Below, piece after piece: positions 9,325 through 17,156 of a stretch of DNA of 64,000 nucleotides (positions are counted from its first letter, which is position 1; every line of letters starts with the position of its first letter). A program made the translations under genes and the position numbers. The stretch comes from Chitinophagaceae bacterium (lineage in GTDB: Bacteria > Bacteroidota > Bacteroidia > Chitinophagales > Chitinophagaceae): the NCBI GenBank assembly GCA_019638615.1, contig JAHBTL010000001.1:412003-476002 (forward strand), given 5' to 3'. The notes beneath the pieces were generated by a model. That model was given only the letters and a program-made list of their open reading frames with translations. It did not search any database and had not been told where the DNA came from.

Positions 9325-10515
9325 TCATTGCTGCATTGCTACGGATTTATTTTTTCTTACCCGCATCAAAAACAAAAAAATTACGGCCACCGCCCATACC
9401 ACCACACTGAATATACCAAAAATCTGTCGCATTGGCAATGACTCATACAACCTTCCTGTAAGAATATTTCCCAAAACAGCCCCGGCGCCAAAATACATGG
9501 CCCATAACAGCGACTGGCCGGTGGTTCGCCATGCTGCAGGCACTTTATGGTTCACAAACTCAACACTGGCAATCCACAGCAATGTCCAGGTAACACCATT
9601 GAGGGTTTCAATTCCAATCACCATATAGGGATTACCATTCAGGTAATACAACAACAACCGCACCGCAGTTCCCCAAATGGCAATTTGTAAAACATTGTCC
9701 GCGCTTGTTTTGCGCAGCAGCCAGGCGGCAATAAAATAAAATGGTAATTCACTCAATGCCTGTATACCAATCGCCGTTCCGGTAACGGAAGAGGAGGCGC
9801 CGATCTCACGCATGTATACGGTCAAGAAAAAAGAGCTGGCAGACTGTGCAATGGAGACCACCATCACTATGATCAAAAAGCTCAGCAATAGCTTATTTTC
9901 CAGTGTTTGCCGCAACCCTTTAAAACTGATATCTGCTGCCGAAACAGAAGAGATGTACAGAGCAAGTCCTCTTGCGGCAATCCATGTAATAAAAAGAAAT
10001 GCCGCTCCCAGGTAGAACACCACATCGCTGCCATATGTTTCAGTAAGCAACCCGGTAAGCAATGCTCCTGTTCCAAAGCCCGGAGCACCCCAGAATCGCA
10101 GGTTGCTGTATGATGTATTTTGCTGCCGTGCTGTATAATCAAGCGTTAAGCTATCCAGCAAAGGCAATACCGGTGTTTGAAAAAGAGCAAGCAAAAAAGT
10201 AGATGATCCGATTGAAAATTTTCCTTTGGCAACAAAAGGAAAAACAGCAAACAACAAAGCGGCTGCCAGAACTGCTATATTAAAGCAAAGCATCTTCCCC
10301 TTTTTGTCTGCCATTACTCCCCAGAAAGGTTGTACCACCAGCATTACCAGCCAGGGAATAGCAGATATATATCCCATTACAGAACCGCTCATCCCTTTAT
10401 CCTCCAGCCATAAATTAAAATTAGGCATCCAGCAACCCAATGAGGCAAAGCCAAAAAAGAATACGGCCCTGAACAGGTTGCTTTCTTTATTTCCTATGGT
10501 GAATGATGATTTCAA
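9325..10515 (-). CDS. MFS transporter, 3-phenylpropionate/LacY-like family
   Basis: This 396-residue protein has about twelve hydrophobic helices and N-terminal features of the HcaT/nucleoside-H+ symporter-like group (FFGFASLGCWMPNFNLWLED, GVMADKKGK in loop 2-3). The start codon is TTG at 10515: no ATG or GTG lies in frame between the upstream stop and the first helix. The start abuts a heptad array, so repeat DNA forms the leader. It is the first gene of the leftward group MFS, Rieske oxygenase, reductase and SIS protein and probably imports their substrate. Specificity cannot be predicted. Confidence 0.85.
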   Translation of the reverse strand: MKSSFTIGNKESNLFRAVFFFGFASLGCWMPNFNLWLEDKGMSGSVMGYISAIPWLVMLVVQPFWGVMADKKGKMLCFNIAVLAAALLFAVFPFVAKGKFSIGSSTFLLALFQTPVLPLLDSLTLDYTARQQNTSYSNLRFWGAPGFGTGALLTGLLTETYGSDVVFYLGAAFLFITWIAARGLALYISSVSAADISFKGLRQTLENKLLLSFLIIVMVVSIAQSASSFFLTVYMREIGASSSVTGTAIGIQALSELPFYFIAAWLLRKTSADNVLQIAIWGTAVRLLLYYLNGNPYMVIGIETLNGVTWTLLWIASVEFVNHKVPAAWRTTGQSLLWAMYFGAGAVLGNILTGRLYESLPMRQIFGIFSVVVWAVAVIFLFLMRVRKNKSVAMQQ

Positions 10516-10551
10516 TTTGAGATTTGAAATTTAAGAATTTGAAATTTGAAA
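10513..10551 (+). repeat. Heptad array, ATTTGAA class, at the MFS start codon
   Basis: Units ATTTGAG, ATTTGAA, ATTTAAG and ATTTGAA follow each other with a 7-base step and one 8-base unit. The left end overlaps the TTG start codon of the MFS gene. The rest of the gap up to 10751 shows no gene. Confidence 0.7.
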
Positions 10552-10751
10552 CCCCCGGATTTTGAATAAGTTGATCACTGGCATCGGTTGCCGCTTTAGG
10601 AATATATTTAATAACAGGAATTTTTTTCGCAGTTGTGGACAGGGCGAAAATTGAACTTGACCACCGAAGATAAATGCGCTGTTTCTCGAATTCCTTGATA
10701 TATTCCGGGTGTGGGCTGTTTCCATTCCATGAAGCTACAAAAAGACAATGG

Positions 10752-11516
10752 CTACTCTTCTACCTTACCCAGCCCCAGCTTTTCTACTGCAATTTGTGAG
10801 GCGATCTGGCTGGCATCTTTTTTATTGAAAGCTTTTCCTTCGGCAATCAGTTCGCCATCTACCACGGCGCCTACAGTAAACAGGCGGCGTCCGTTTTCGA
10901 AACGCTCTTCCAGGGTCTCAAATTCCAGGTTCTTGCCGTTTTTGTTTGCCCAGCCGTATAACTTGTTCTTATGATTGATCTCCAGGGTTTCCAGGTCTTC
11001 TACAAACATATGCGGTATAATAATCCGCTTTAATACCCACTGCTTGGTGGTATTATACCCCTTGTCTACATAAATGGCCCCTACCAATGCTTCAAGAGTA
11101 TTACCAAAGATCTGGCTTACCTTAAGCGAACCGTCGTTTTTATTATAGATGGTTATTTTTTTCAGCCCCATTTTCACCGCTATTTCGTTAAGCGTTTGAC
11201 GGTTTACCATTTTACTCCTCATTTCGGTTAAAAAACCTTCCCCTTTATAAGGATAGCGCTTAAACAGATAATCGGCTACAATACCACTTAGTATGGCATC
11301 GCCCAGGTACTCAAGGCGCTCATTATTTTCATCAGTGCTTTCCTTTACAGAGCGATGACTTAAGGCTGTTTTATAAAGAGACAGGGTTCCGGGTGCAAAA
11401 CCAAGCACATTGCATAACTGCTTATAAAAGAATCGGCTGGTTTTGTCGACACCCAGATATTGAATAAAATACCGCACTAATGCCAAAACAGAGAATTTAA
11501 AAGTAATGTATAGCAA
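10752..11516 (-). CDS. rnc: Ribonuclease III
   Basis: The protein cleaves double-stranded RNA in rRNA and mRNA processing. The signature ENNERLEYLGDAIL (residues 63-76) holds the catalytic acidic residues, and IFGNTLEALVGAIYVDKGY gives the second acidic cluster. A C-terminal dsRNA-binding domain (KLYGWANKNGKNLEFE through KKDASQIASQIAVEKL) completes it. The 254-residue frame begins with TTG at 11516; an in-frame GTG at 11477 is an alternative start, and no ATG is available. It follows fabF and acpP in the same direction, a common Bacteroidota order. Confidence 0.96.
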   Translation of the reverse strand: MLYITFKFSVLALVRYFIQYLGVDKTSRFFYKQLCNVLGFAPGTLSLYKTALSHRSVKESTDENNERLEYLGDAILSGIVADYLFKRYPYKGEGFLTEMRSKMVNRQTLNEIAVKMGLKKITIYNKNDGSLKVSQIFGNTLEALVGAIYVDKGYNTTKQWVLKRIIIPHMFVEDLETLEINHKNKLYGWANKNGKNLEFETLEERFENGRRLFTVGAVVDGELIAEGKAFNKKDASQIASQIAVEKLGLGKVEE

Positions 11517-11524
11517 ATGTAACG

Positions 11525-11541
11525 CAACTCTTTAAGAGTTG
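11525..11541. repeat. 17-bp palindrome between fabF and rnc
   Basis: CAACTCTT and AAGAGTTG surround a single T. As RNA it would form a 6-bp stem with a short loop in the 53-bp fabF-rnc gap. No T-run follows, so a processing or attenuation role is only a possibility. Confidence 0.4.
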
Positions 11542-11568
11542 GAACATTCAATAACGTTAACGGCAGAA

Positions 11569-12822
11569 TCAGGCAGAATATTTTTTTACAATCACCGAGG
11601 CATTATGCCCGCCAAAACCAAAAGTATTGCTCAATGCGGCCCTTACGGGACGTTGCTGGGCCTTCCAGAAGGTAAAATTAAGCGCAGGATCCAATCCCGG
11701 ATCGTCTGTAAAATGATTAATGGTAGGAGGGACAATGTCATTTTTAACCGCCATTACACAGGCTATTGCTTCTATTACGCCTGCAGCGCCCAAAAGGTGC
11801 CCGGTCATGGATTTGGTAGAGCTTATATTCAGTTTATACGCATGTTCGCCAAAAACAGACTGTATGGCTTTTACTTCCGAAATATCGCCCAGCGGAGTAG
11901 AAGTGCCATGTACATTGATATAGTCGATATCTTCCGGTTTCATTCCTGCATCCTGCAAAGTAGCCAGCATAACATTTTTTGCCCCCAATCCTTCGGGATG
12001 AGGTGCTGTAATGTGATGGGCATCTGCGGTAGCGCCGGCGCCTGCAATTTCGCCAATAATGTTGGCGCCCCTGGCCAGGGCATGTTCCAGGTTTTCCAGT
12101 ATCAGCATCCCGGCGCCCTCGCCAATTACAAACCCATCGCGGTCCTTATCAAAGGGGCGCGAGGCAGTTTTGGGATCATCATTCCTTTCGCTCAATGCTT
12201 TCATGGCATTAAAGCCACCCACCCCCGCTTCCCTGATCACGCTTTCGCTGCCACCTGCCAGTATAATATCCGCCTTCCCCAAACGAATCAGGTTAAAAGC
12301 ATCCATGATGGCGTGTGTGGAAGAAGCGCAGGCAGAAACAACCGCGTAATTGGGTCCGCGGAATCCGTGCCGCATGGATATTTGCCCAGCGGCAATATCC
12401 AGTATCATTTTGGGAATGAAAAAAGGATTAAACCGGGGGGTGCCATCTCCCAGTGCAAATTCTGTTACCTCCTGCTGAAAAGTAATCAATCCACCAATTC
12501 CACTCGAAAAGATAACGCCAACCCTGTCGGGGTTAATCGAATCTTTACTGATACCGGCACTTTTAACAGCTTCGTCGCTGCATACCAGCGCCGTTTGTGT
12601 AAACCGGTCTATTTTGCGGGCTTCTTTTTTATCAAGAAAACTGGTGGGGTCAAATTGCTTAAGTTCGCAGGCAAACCGTGTTTTGAATTTTGAGGCATCA
12701 AATAGCGTAATGGCATCTGCCCCCGACACGCCATTAATCAACCCATGCCAGTAATCCGGCACGGAATTTCCCAATGGGGTTAAGGCACCTATGCCTGTTA
12801 CAACAACTCGTTTTAAATCCAT
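11569..12822 (-). CDS. fabF: Beta-ketoacyl-ACP synthase II
   Basis: FabF elongates fatty acids by condensing malonyl-ACP with acyl-ACP. The catalytic Cys lies in VSACASSTHAI, and the two His in NVHGTSTPLGD and KSMTGHLLGAAG. The C-terminus has NTFGFGGHNASVIVKK. The ATG at 12822 (MDLKRVVVTGIG) is taken as start; TTG six bases upstream is in frame but less likely. The length, 417 residues, is normal. It lies 37 bp downstream of acpP and is co-transcribed with it. A long open frame on the opposite strand (11539-12693) is a codon-bias shadow. Confidence 0.97.
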   Translation of the reverse strand: MDLKRVVVTGIGALTPLGNSVPDYWHGLINGVSGADAITLFDASKFKTRFACELKQFDPTSFLDKKEARKIDRFTQTALVCSDEAVKSAGISKDSINPDRVGVIFSSGIGGLITFQQEVTEFALGDGTPRFNPFFIPKMILDIAAGQISMRHGFRGPNYAVVSACASSTHAIMDAFNLIRLGKADIILAGGSESVIREAGVGGFNAMKALSERNDDPKTASRPFDKDRDGFVIGEGAGMLILENLEHALARGANIIGEIAGAGATADAHHITAPHPEGLGAKNVMLATLQDAGMKPEDIDYINVHGTSTPLGDISEVKAIQSVFGEHAYKLNISSTKSMTGHLLGAAGVIEAIACVMAVKNDIVPPTINHFTDDPGLDPALNFTFWKAQQRPVRAALSNTFGFGGHNASVIVKKYSA

Positions 12823-12859
12823 AAGCAAGTTTGCCTGCGATCAGCTAAATAGGAAGAAA

Positions 12860-13096
12860 TTACTTTGCATGCTCTTCAAGGTAAGCAATAGACTGTCCTA
12901 CAGTAGTAATAGTTTCAGCTTGCTCATCAGGAATAGAGATATTGAATTCTTTTTCGAATTCCATGATCAGTTCTACTGTGTCTAATGAATCAGCTCCCAG
13001 ATCATTGGTGAACGATGCTTCGGGAGTTACCTCAGCTTCATCAACACCTAGTTTGTCAACAATAATCTTCTTAACTCTTGTTGCAATGTCAGACAT
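12860..13096 (-). CDS. acpP: Acyl carrier protein
   Basis: This 78-residue acidic four-helix protein carries the growing acyl chain in fatty acid synthesis. The phosphopantetheine attachment Ser lies in [13 protein letters not shown]. First gene of the acpP-fabF-rnc transcript, with a good promoter just upstream. Confidence 0.98.
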   Translation of the reverse strand: MSDIATRVKKIIVDKLGVDEAEVTPEASFTNDLGADSLDTVELIMEFEKEFNISIPDEQAETITTVGQSIAYLEEHAK

Positions 13097-13125
13097 GGTT
13101 GTAAAATTTGGTTAATACTTGGGTG

Positions 13126-13154
13126 CAAAAATATAGTTTTTGGGATAAAAACAA
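13126..13154 (-). promoter_or_regulatory. Bacteroidota-type promoter for acpP-fabF-rnc
   Basis: On the minus strand, TTG (13154-13152) is followed after 18 bases by TATTTTTG (13133-13126), matching the TAnnTTTG -7 consensus. The acpP ATG begins about 30 bases further on. Confidence 0.65.
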
Positions 13155-13174
13155 TATCTATTTGAATTTGTGCA

Positions 13175-13200
13175 AAAAAGAGGCTTTCTGCCCTCTTTTT
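13175..13200. terminator. Hairpin with T-runs on both strands between acpP and the GNAT gene
   Basis: AAAAAGAGG pairs with CCTCTTTTT around an 8-base loop. It looks like a bidirectional intrinsic terminator but sits upstream of two divergent genes, where none is needed for either. Confidence 0.55.
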
Positions 13201-13301
13201 AAAACAGCCGGACTTCCAGGTATATAAATCGAAATCTCCCTCTGTATTATAGTGCATTTTTTGTATTTTTAAACCATTCTCCCGGTTAAACCTAGCACAG
13301 C

Positions 13302-13733
13302 ATGCCATTAAAGATCATCGACCACGGCACCCCCGAATACCAGCAAATGATCCGTTTGCGGGATGAAATCCTGCGCAAGCCCCTGGGTTTATATTTTGAC
13401 CCCGAAGAATTAAACAGAGAAAAAGACGATGTATTAATAGGAGCATTTGAAGAAGACAAATTAATCGGGTGCTGCCTGCTTACCCGGTTTGACAGCACGA
13501 CCTGCCGGTTGCGGCAAATGGCAGTAAGCAGCAATTTACAACAAAAAGGAGTGGGTGCCACCCTCATGAACTTTGCTGAAAATGTTGCCCGGGAAAGGGG
13601 CTATGAAACACTGGTCATGCATGCACGAAAATCGGTTGTCGGATTTTACGAAAGATTCGGGTATATCATTTCCGGCGATGAATTTTATGAAGTGACCATC
13701 CCTCATTATGTAATGAAAAAAAGGCTGCGGTAA
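13302..13733 (+). CDS. GNAT family N-acetyltransferase
   Basis: This 143-residue protein covers one GNAT domain. The acetyl-CoA pyrophosphate-binding loop is LQQKGVGATLM, preceded by the beta-4 strand CRLRQMAVSS. The C-terminal part RKSVVGFYERFGYIISGDEF is typical of small amino-group acetyltransferases. The acceptor is unknown. It is a single gene divergent from acpP and is followed by a strong terminator. Confidence 0.9.
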   Translation: MPLKIIDHGTPEYQQMIRLRDEILRKPLGLYFDPEELNREKDDVLIGAFEEDKLIGCCLLTRFDSTTCRLRQMAVSSNLQQKGVGATLMNFAENVARERGYETLVMHARKSVVGFYERFGYIISGDEFYEVTIPHYVMKKRLR

Positions 13734-13765
13734 ACGTGGGCAACCTGGTAATTGCGGACAGTAAA

Positions 13766-13789
13766 AAAGCGCAACGATCATTGCGCTTT
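13766..13789. terminator. Bidirectional intrinsic terminator
   Basis: AAAGCGCAA and TTGCGCTTT form a perfect 9-bp stem around a 6-base loop, with A/T-rich flanks. It lies between the 3' ends of the GNAT gene and the leftward histone-like gene and can serve both. Confidence 0.8.
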
Positions 13790-13822
13790 AGTTGAATATA
13801 TAATTGACCAAGCATTCTCTAC

Positions 13823-14275
13823 TTAACTAAACAGTCCCCCTCCATTTTCTTCGGACTCAGGAGCAGGCCCCGGATCCACCGGCTCAGACGTTACAACGAT
13901 CAGTTCTACAACAGACTCCTCGGCTACAGGAAGTATTTCAACAGGCGTTGCAGCAGGGGTCTTCTTCGGGGGAGCGGCTTTTTTTACGGCTTTCTTAACT
14001 ACCTTTTTAGGAGCCGCCTTCTTTTTAGGAGCAGCTTTTTTAGCAGCTTTTTTTACCGCTTTCTTTACAGCTTTCTTGGCTGCCTTTTTGGGCGCTGCCT
14101 TCTTTTTGGGAGCGGCTTTTTTAGCAGCTTTTTTCACCGCTTTTTTAGCTGCTTTTTTAGGTGGTGCCTTCTTTTTAGGAGCGGCTTTTTTAGCAGCTTT
14201 TTTCACCACTTTCTTAACTGCTTTTTTGGGCGCTGCCTTTTTTTTAGGCGCACTCTTTTTCTTTGCTTTAGCCAT
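13823..14275 (-). CDS. Histone H1-like Lys/Ala/Pro-rich DNA-binding protein
   Basis: Residues 1-105 are almost entirely Lys, Ala, Pro and Val in repeated AAPKKKAAPKK and KKAVKKAAKK blocks. This resembles the C-terminal tail of eukaryotic H1 and bacterial Hc1/AlgP-type proteins, which bind and compact DNA without a fold. Residues 106-150 form a contrasting acidic, Pro-rich tail ending GGGLFS, with no Lys after residue 105. The repeats are present at DNA level and may vary in number between strains. The gene has its own terminator region at 13766-13789. The DNA-binding role is inferred from composition. Confidence 0.85.
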   Translation of the reverse strand: MAKAKKKSAPKKKAAPKKAVKKVVKKAAKKAAPKKKAPPKKAAKKAVKKAAKKAAPKKKAAPKKAAKKAVKKAVKKAAKKAAPKKKAAPKKVVKKAVKKAAPPKKTPAATPVEILPVAEESVVELIVVTSEPVDPGPAPESEENGGGLFS

Positions 14276-14391
14276 GATTGTTGGAATTTATTGTGTTTGT
14301 AGAAGAGATTAATTGATGCAGAAAATTAGGTAATAATATTTATATAATAAAAAACCCCATCATTTTTTTATTATTCTGTATGTATATCACT

Positions 14392-14415
14392 AAAAACCCC
14401 CGCTTTTAGCGGGGG
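14392..14415 (-). terminator. Intrinsic terminator of the peroxiredoxin gene
   Basis: CCCCCGCT and AGCGGGGG form an 8-bp GC-rich stem with a 3-base loop, followed on the minus strand by five T. It lies about 28 bp after the peroxiredoxin stop codon. Confidence 0.85.
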
Positions 14416-14442
14416 CTTTCAAACTATTCAAAGTCAGTGCTA

Positions 14443-15078
14443 TTACAAATTAGGCTGCGGAGTATAACGGAGGTAAGGTTTTACCACATTTACGCCTTTA
14501 GGGAATTTCTTAACAGCATCTTCGGTAGATACGGCAGGAACCACAATTACATCTTCTGTCGGCTGCCAGTCTGCAGGGGTAGCCACGCTGTAATTAGCAG
14601 TCAGCTGTAAAGAATCAATTACGCGCAACACCTCGTTAAAATTCCTTCCGGTAGACGCGGGATAAGTAATGGTCAATTTTACCTTTTTATCAGGACCTAT
14701 TACAAACAGCGAACGAACCGTAAAGTTTTCCGATGCATTGGGATGGATCATGCCATAAGCAGTCGCCACTTTCCTTTCAGGATCGGCTATGATAGGAAAA
14801 CGGACATCAGCATTCTGTGTTTCATTGATATCCTTGATCCAGCCGGTATGCCTGTCGAGCGTGTCAACGCTTACTGCCAGCACTTTTACATTCCGCTTCG
14901 CAAATTCATCCTGTAAAAGAGCGGTTTTACCCAGCTCGGTGGTACATACAGGCGTATAGTCAGCAGGGTGGGAGAATAAAACACCCCAGCCATCTCCAAG
15001 ATATTCGTAAAAATCAATTTTGCCCGCGCTTGTTTCAGCGGTAAAGTTTGGTGCTATATCACCTAAACGCAAACTCAT
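14443..15078 (-). CDS. 1-Cys peroxiredoxin (Prx6 type)
   Basis: The protein reduces hydrogen peroxide and organic peroxides in the cytoplasm. The peroxidatic Cys45 lies in HPADYTPVCTTELG. The long C-terminal arm ending PYLRYTPQPNL and the length of 211 residues identify the Prx6/AhpC-TSA 1-Cys group. No resolving Cys is seen. It stands alone with its own terminator. Confidence 0.94.
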   Translation of the reverse strand: MSLRLGDIAPNFTAETSAGKIDFYEYLGDGWGVLFSHPADYTPVCTTELGKTALLQDEFAKRNVKVLAVSVDTLDRHTGWIKDINETQNADVRFPIIADPERKVATAYGMIHPNASENFTVRSLFVIGPDKKVKLTITYPASTGRNFNEVLRVIDSLQLTANYSVATPADWQPTEDVIVVPAVSTEDAVKKFPKGVNVVKPYLRYTPQPNL

Positions 15079-15160
15079 AAAACTTCTATTTAAAGGTTAA
15101 AAATGGATTGCGAATATATTCATTTCCTACCATTTCGGTGGACTATTCTTCTAAAAAAAA

Positions 15161-16306
15161 TTAAAATGTTCTCCCACGGCCGATAGCCGACCTGCCAAAC
15201 CGGTCTTTTACGCCGTCAATGGCTTTGTATAAACCGGTTTTTTTCTCATTGTTTTCGAACAGGTTGGTTTGAAGGGCTTCATTTGTCAACTCACTGAGCC
15301 TCACGCCCAAAAGCCTTACATGGTCGCCTTTTTTGTACAATTTATGAAAGAGATCTTTTGCAACAGGCATTAATTCATCGTCGTAAAAAGTATATGATAT
15401 GGAAAGCTGGCGCGACGTAGTCTGAAAATCGGCATACCTGATTTTAACAGCCACACAGCCGGCCATCTTATTGTCCTGCCGCAGTTCATACCCTACTTTT
15501 TCTGTCATCCGCACCAGCTCTTTCAACAAAAAATCAGGGTCATTGCTGTTGGCTTCGAACGTGTTTTCGGTTGAAATGGATTTCGCTTCGTGGTAGGACG
15601 ATACCTCCCCGTTATGCCTGCCATGCGCTTTATGCCACAGTTCTATCCCGTAATTACCCAGCAAAAACTCCATTTCTTCCTGTTTCCTTGCCGCAATATC
15701 ACCAATGGTTACTATACCAACGGCTAAAAGCTGCTGATGGGTTTGCCTGCCAATGCCGGGAATCGTATTGACGGGAAGAGGAGCCAGGTATTCTTTTTCC
15801 ATACCGGCAGCCACCTGCACGTAGCCGTTGGGCTTGGCTTCGTTCGTGGCTATTTTAGCTATCATTTTATTGGAGGCCAGCGCAAAAGAAATAGGCAATC
15901 CTGTTTTATCAATAATTTCCTGCCTAAGGTCTTTTGTCCATTGCCAGGGATTGAAGTATTTATCCATCCCTGTCAGGTCAAGATAAAACTCATCAATAGA
16001 AGCTTTTTCGAATAAAGGAGCTTTGGCAGCAATAATTTCGGTAACCCATCTTGAATATTTGCTGTATTCGCCCCTTGTACCTTTTACAACCGTTGCATGC
16101 GGGCATAGTCGCATGGCAGTAGCCATTGGCATAGCCGAATGAATACCAAATTTCCGGGCTTCGTAACTGCAGGCGGCTACTACTCCCCTTTCTTTACTGC
16201 CACCTACAATTAAAGGTTTTCCTTTTAAAGAAGGATCGTTGATGCACTCCACCGAAACAAAAAAAGCATCCAGGTCAAAATGTGCTATGATGCGCGTTTG
16301 AGCCAT
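15161..16306 (-). CDS. dinB: DNA polymerase IV
   Basis: Y-family translesion polymerase of 381 residues. Catalytic motifs are HFDLDAFFVSVE near the N-terminus and KASIDEFYLDLTGM with the two adjacent acidic residues. The helix-hairpin-helix region PGIGRQTHQQLLAVG follows, then the little-finger domain. The C-terminal beta-clamp-binding motif appears to be QTNLFE, about 30 residues from the end. It lies just downstream of rsmE with an 18-bp gap. Confidence 0.96.
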   Translation of the reverse strand: MAQTRIIAHFDLDAFFVSVECINDPSLKGKPLIVGGSKERGVVAACSYEARKFGIHSAMPMATAMRLCPHATVVKGTRGEYSKYSRWVTEIIAAKAPLFEKASIDEFYLDLTGMDKYFNPWQWTKDLRQEIIDKTGLPISFALASNKMIAKIATNEAKPNGYVQVAAGMEKEYLAPLPVNTIPGIGRQTHQQLLAVGIVTIGDIAARKQEEMEFLLGNYGIELWHKAHGRHNGEVSSYHEAKSISTENTFEANSNDPDFLLKELVRMTEKVGYELRQDNKMAGCVAVKIRYADFQTTSRQLSISYTFYDDELMPVAKDLFHKLYKKGDHVRLLGVRLSELTNEALQTNLFENNEKKTGLYKAIDGVKDRFGRSAIGRGRTF

Positions 16307-16324
16307 TTACAGGTGACATGCAAT

Positions 16325-17029
16325 TTACTGAATAGCCAGCAAAACTGCCGCAGCCAGGGCAGCCGTTTCCGTTCTGAGCCGGGTGTTGCCCAAACTTACC
16401 GCCCTGAACCGATGCTCCAGGGCCAAGGCAGCTTCCTGAGGTGTAAAATCGCCTTCGGGGCCTATACATATTGTTTTACTTCCCGCACAGGCAACCACTT
16501 TGGGTAAAGGTTCCTTTTCCGATTCCATACAATGAGCTATCCATTTTATATCCCCGGTTGAAACAGGTATCCATTCCTTAAAATTCACCGGGTCCGGCAT
16601 AGAAGGCAGCCAGCATTGCCGGCTCTGCAGCATGGCACTTACCAGGATATTTTGCATCCTGTCGCGGCGAAAATGGGTACGCTCTGTTCTTTCGCAAACC
16701 AGCGGAACAATGACCGTAATGCCTGTTTCAGTAGCTTTTTCAAGGAACCATTCGAACCGGGATGTATTTTTAAGCAATGAAACCGCGATGGTAAGCTGCT
16801 GCTGTGGCGGGGGAACATTCGTCTCGCTTTGGATTTGCACCATACAATTCCTCCTGCCCATGCTGTGCACCGACCCAATGAATTTTTTCCCTTTTCCATC
16901 TGTGAGATACATCTGGTCGTCTTTTTTCATACGCAGCACCTGCATCACGTGTTTAGACGCAGTTTCATCCAGCGTAACAATACCGCCGGGCGGAACTATC
17001 TCTTCCGAATAAAAAAAAGGAAAAGGCAT
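16325..17029 (-). CDS. rsmE: 16S rRNA (uracil1498-N3)-methyltransferase
   Basis: This SPOUT-family enzyme methylates U1498 of 16S rRNA with SAM. The N-terminal PUA-like domain includes ASKHVMQVLRMKKDD. The C-terminal trefoil knot shows CIGPEGDFTPQEAALA and SLGNTRLRTETAALAA. The usual GPEGG reads GPEGD, a conservative variant. The length of 234 residues is normal. The gene lies between dnaB and dinB. Confidence 0.95.
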   Translation of the reverse strand: MPFPFFYSEEIVPPGGIVTLDETASKHVMQVLRMKKDDQMYLTDGKGKKFIGSVHSMGRRNCMVQIQSETNVPPPQQQLTIAVSLLKNTSRFEWFLEKATETGITVIVPLVCERTERTHFRRDRMQNILVSAMLQSRQCWLPSMPDPVNFKEWIPVSTGDIKWIAHCMESEKEPLPKVVACAGSKTICIGPEGDFTPQEAALALEHRFRAVSLGNTRLRTETAALAAAVLLAIQ

Positions 17030-17040
17030 TGTGATGTATT

Positions 17041-17156
17041 GTTTGTGGTTTATAGTTTATTGTTTCGGGTTACAGGTTGCAGGTTACAAGTTTTTTTTAT
17101 AAACAATAAACCTCAAACTATTAAACATCAAACCATAAACTCCAAACCCGAAACCT
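17041..17156. repeat. Composite heptad array between dnaB and rsmE
   Basis: The left half has G-rich units such as GTTTATA, TTACAGG, TTGCAGG and TTACAAG. After a T-run the right half has complementary-sense units such as AAACCTC, AAACATC, AAACCAT and AAACTCC, mostly in 7-base steps. The halves are roughly inverted, so the array could fold on itself. The right end overlaps the dnaB stop codon. The TTACAGG/TTGCAGG units recur at 61068-61095. Confidence 0.75.

Noticed and set aside
11539-12693. Long open frame (384 codons) on the plus strand opposite fabF
   Set aside because: It lies fully antisense to a conserved fabF, is rich in Cys, His and Asn, has no family motif and reflects the codon bias of the true gene.
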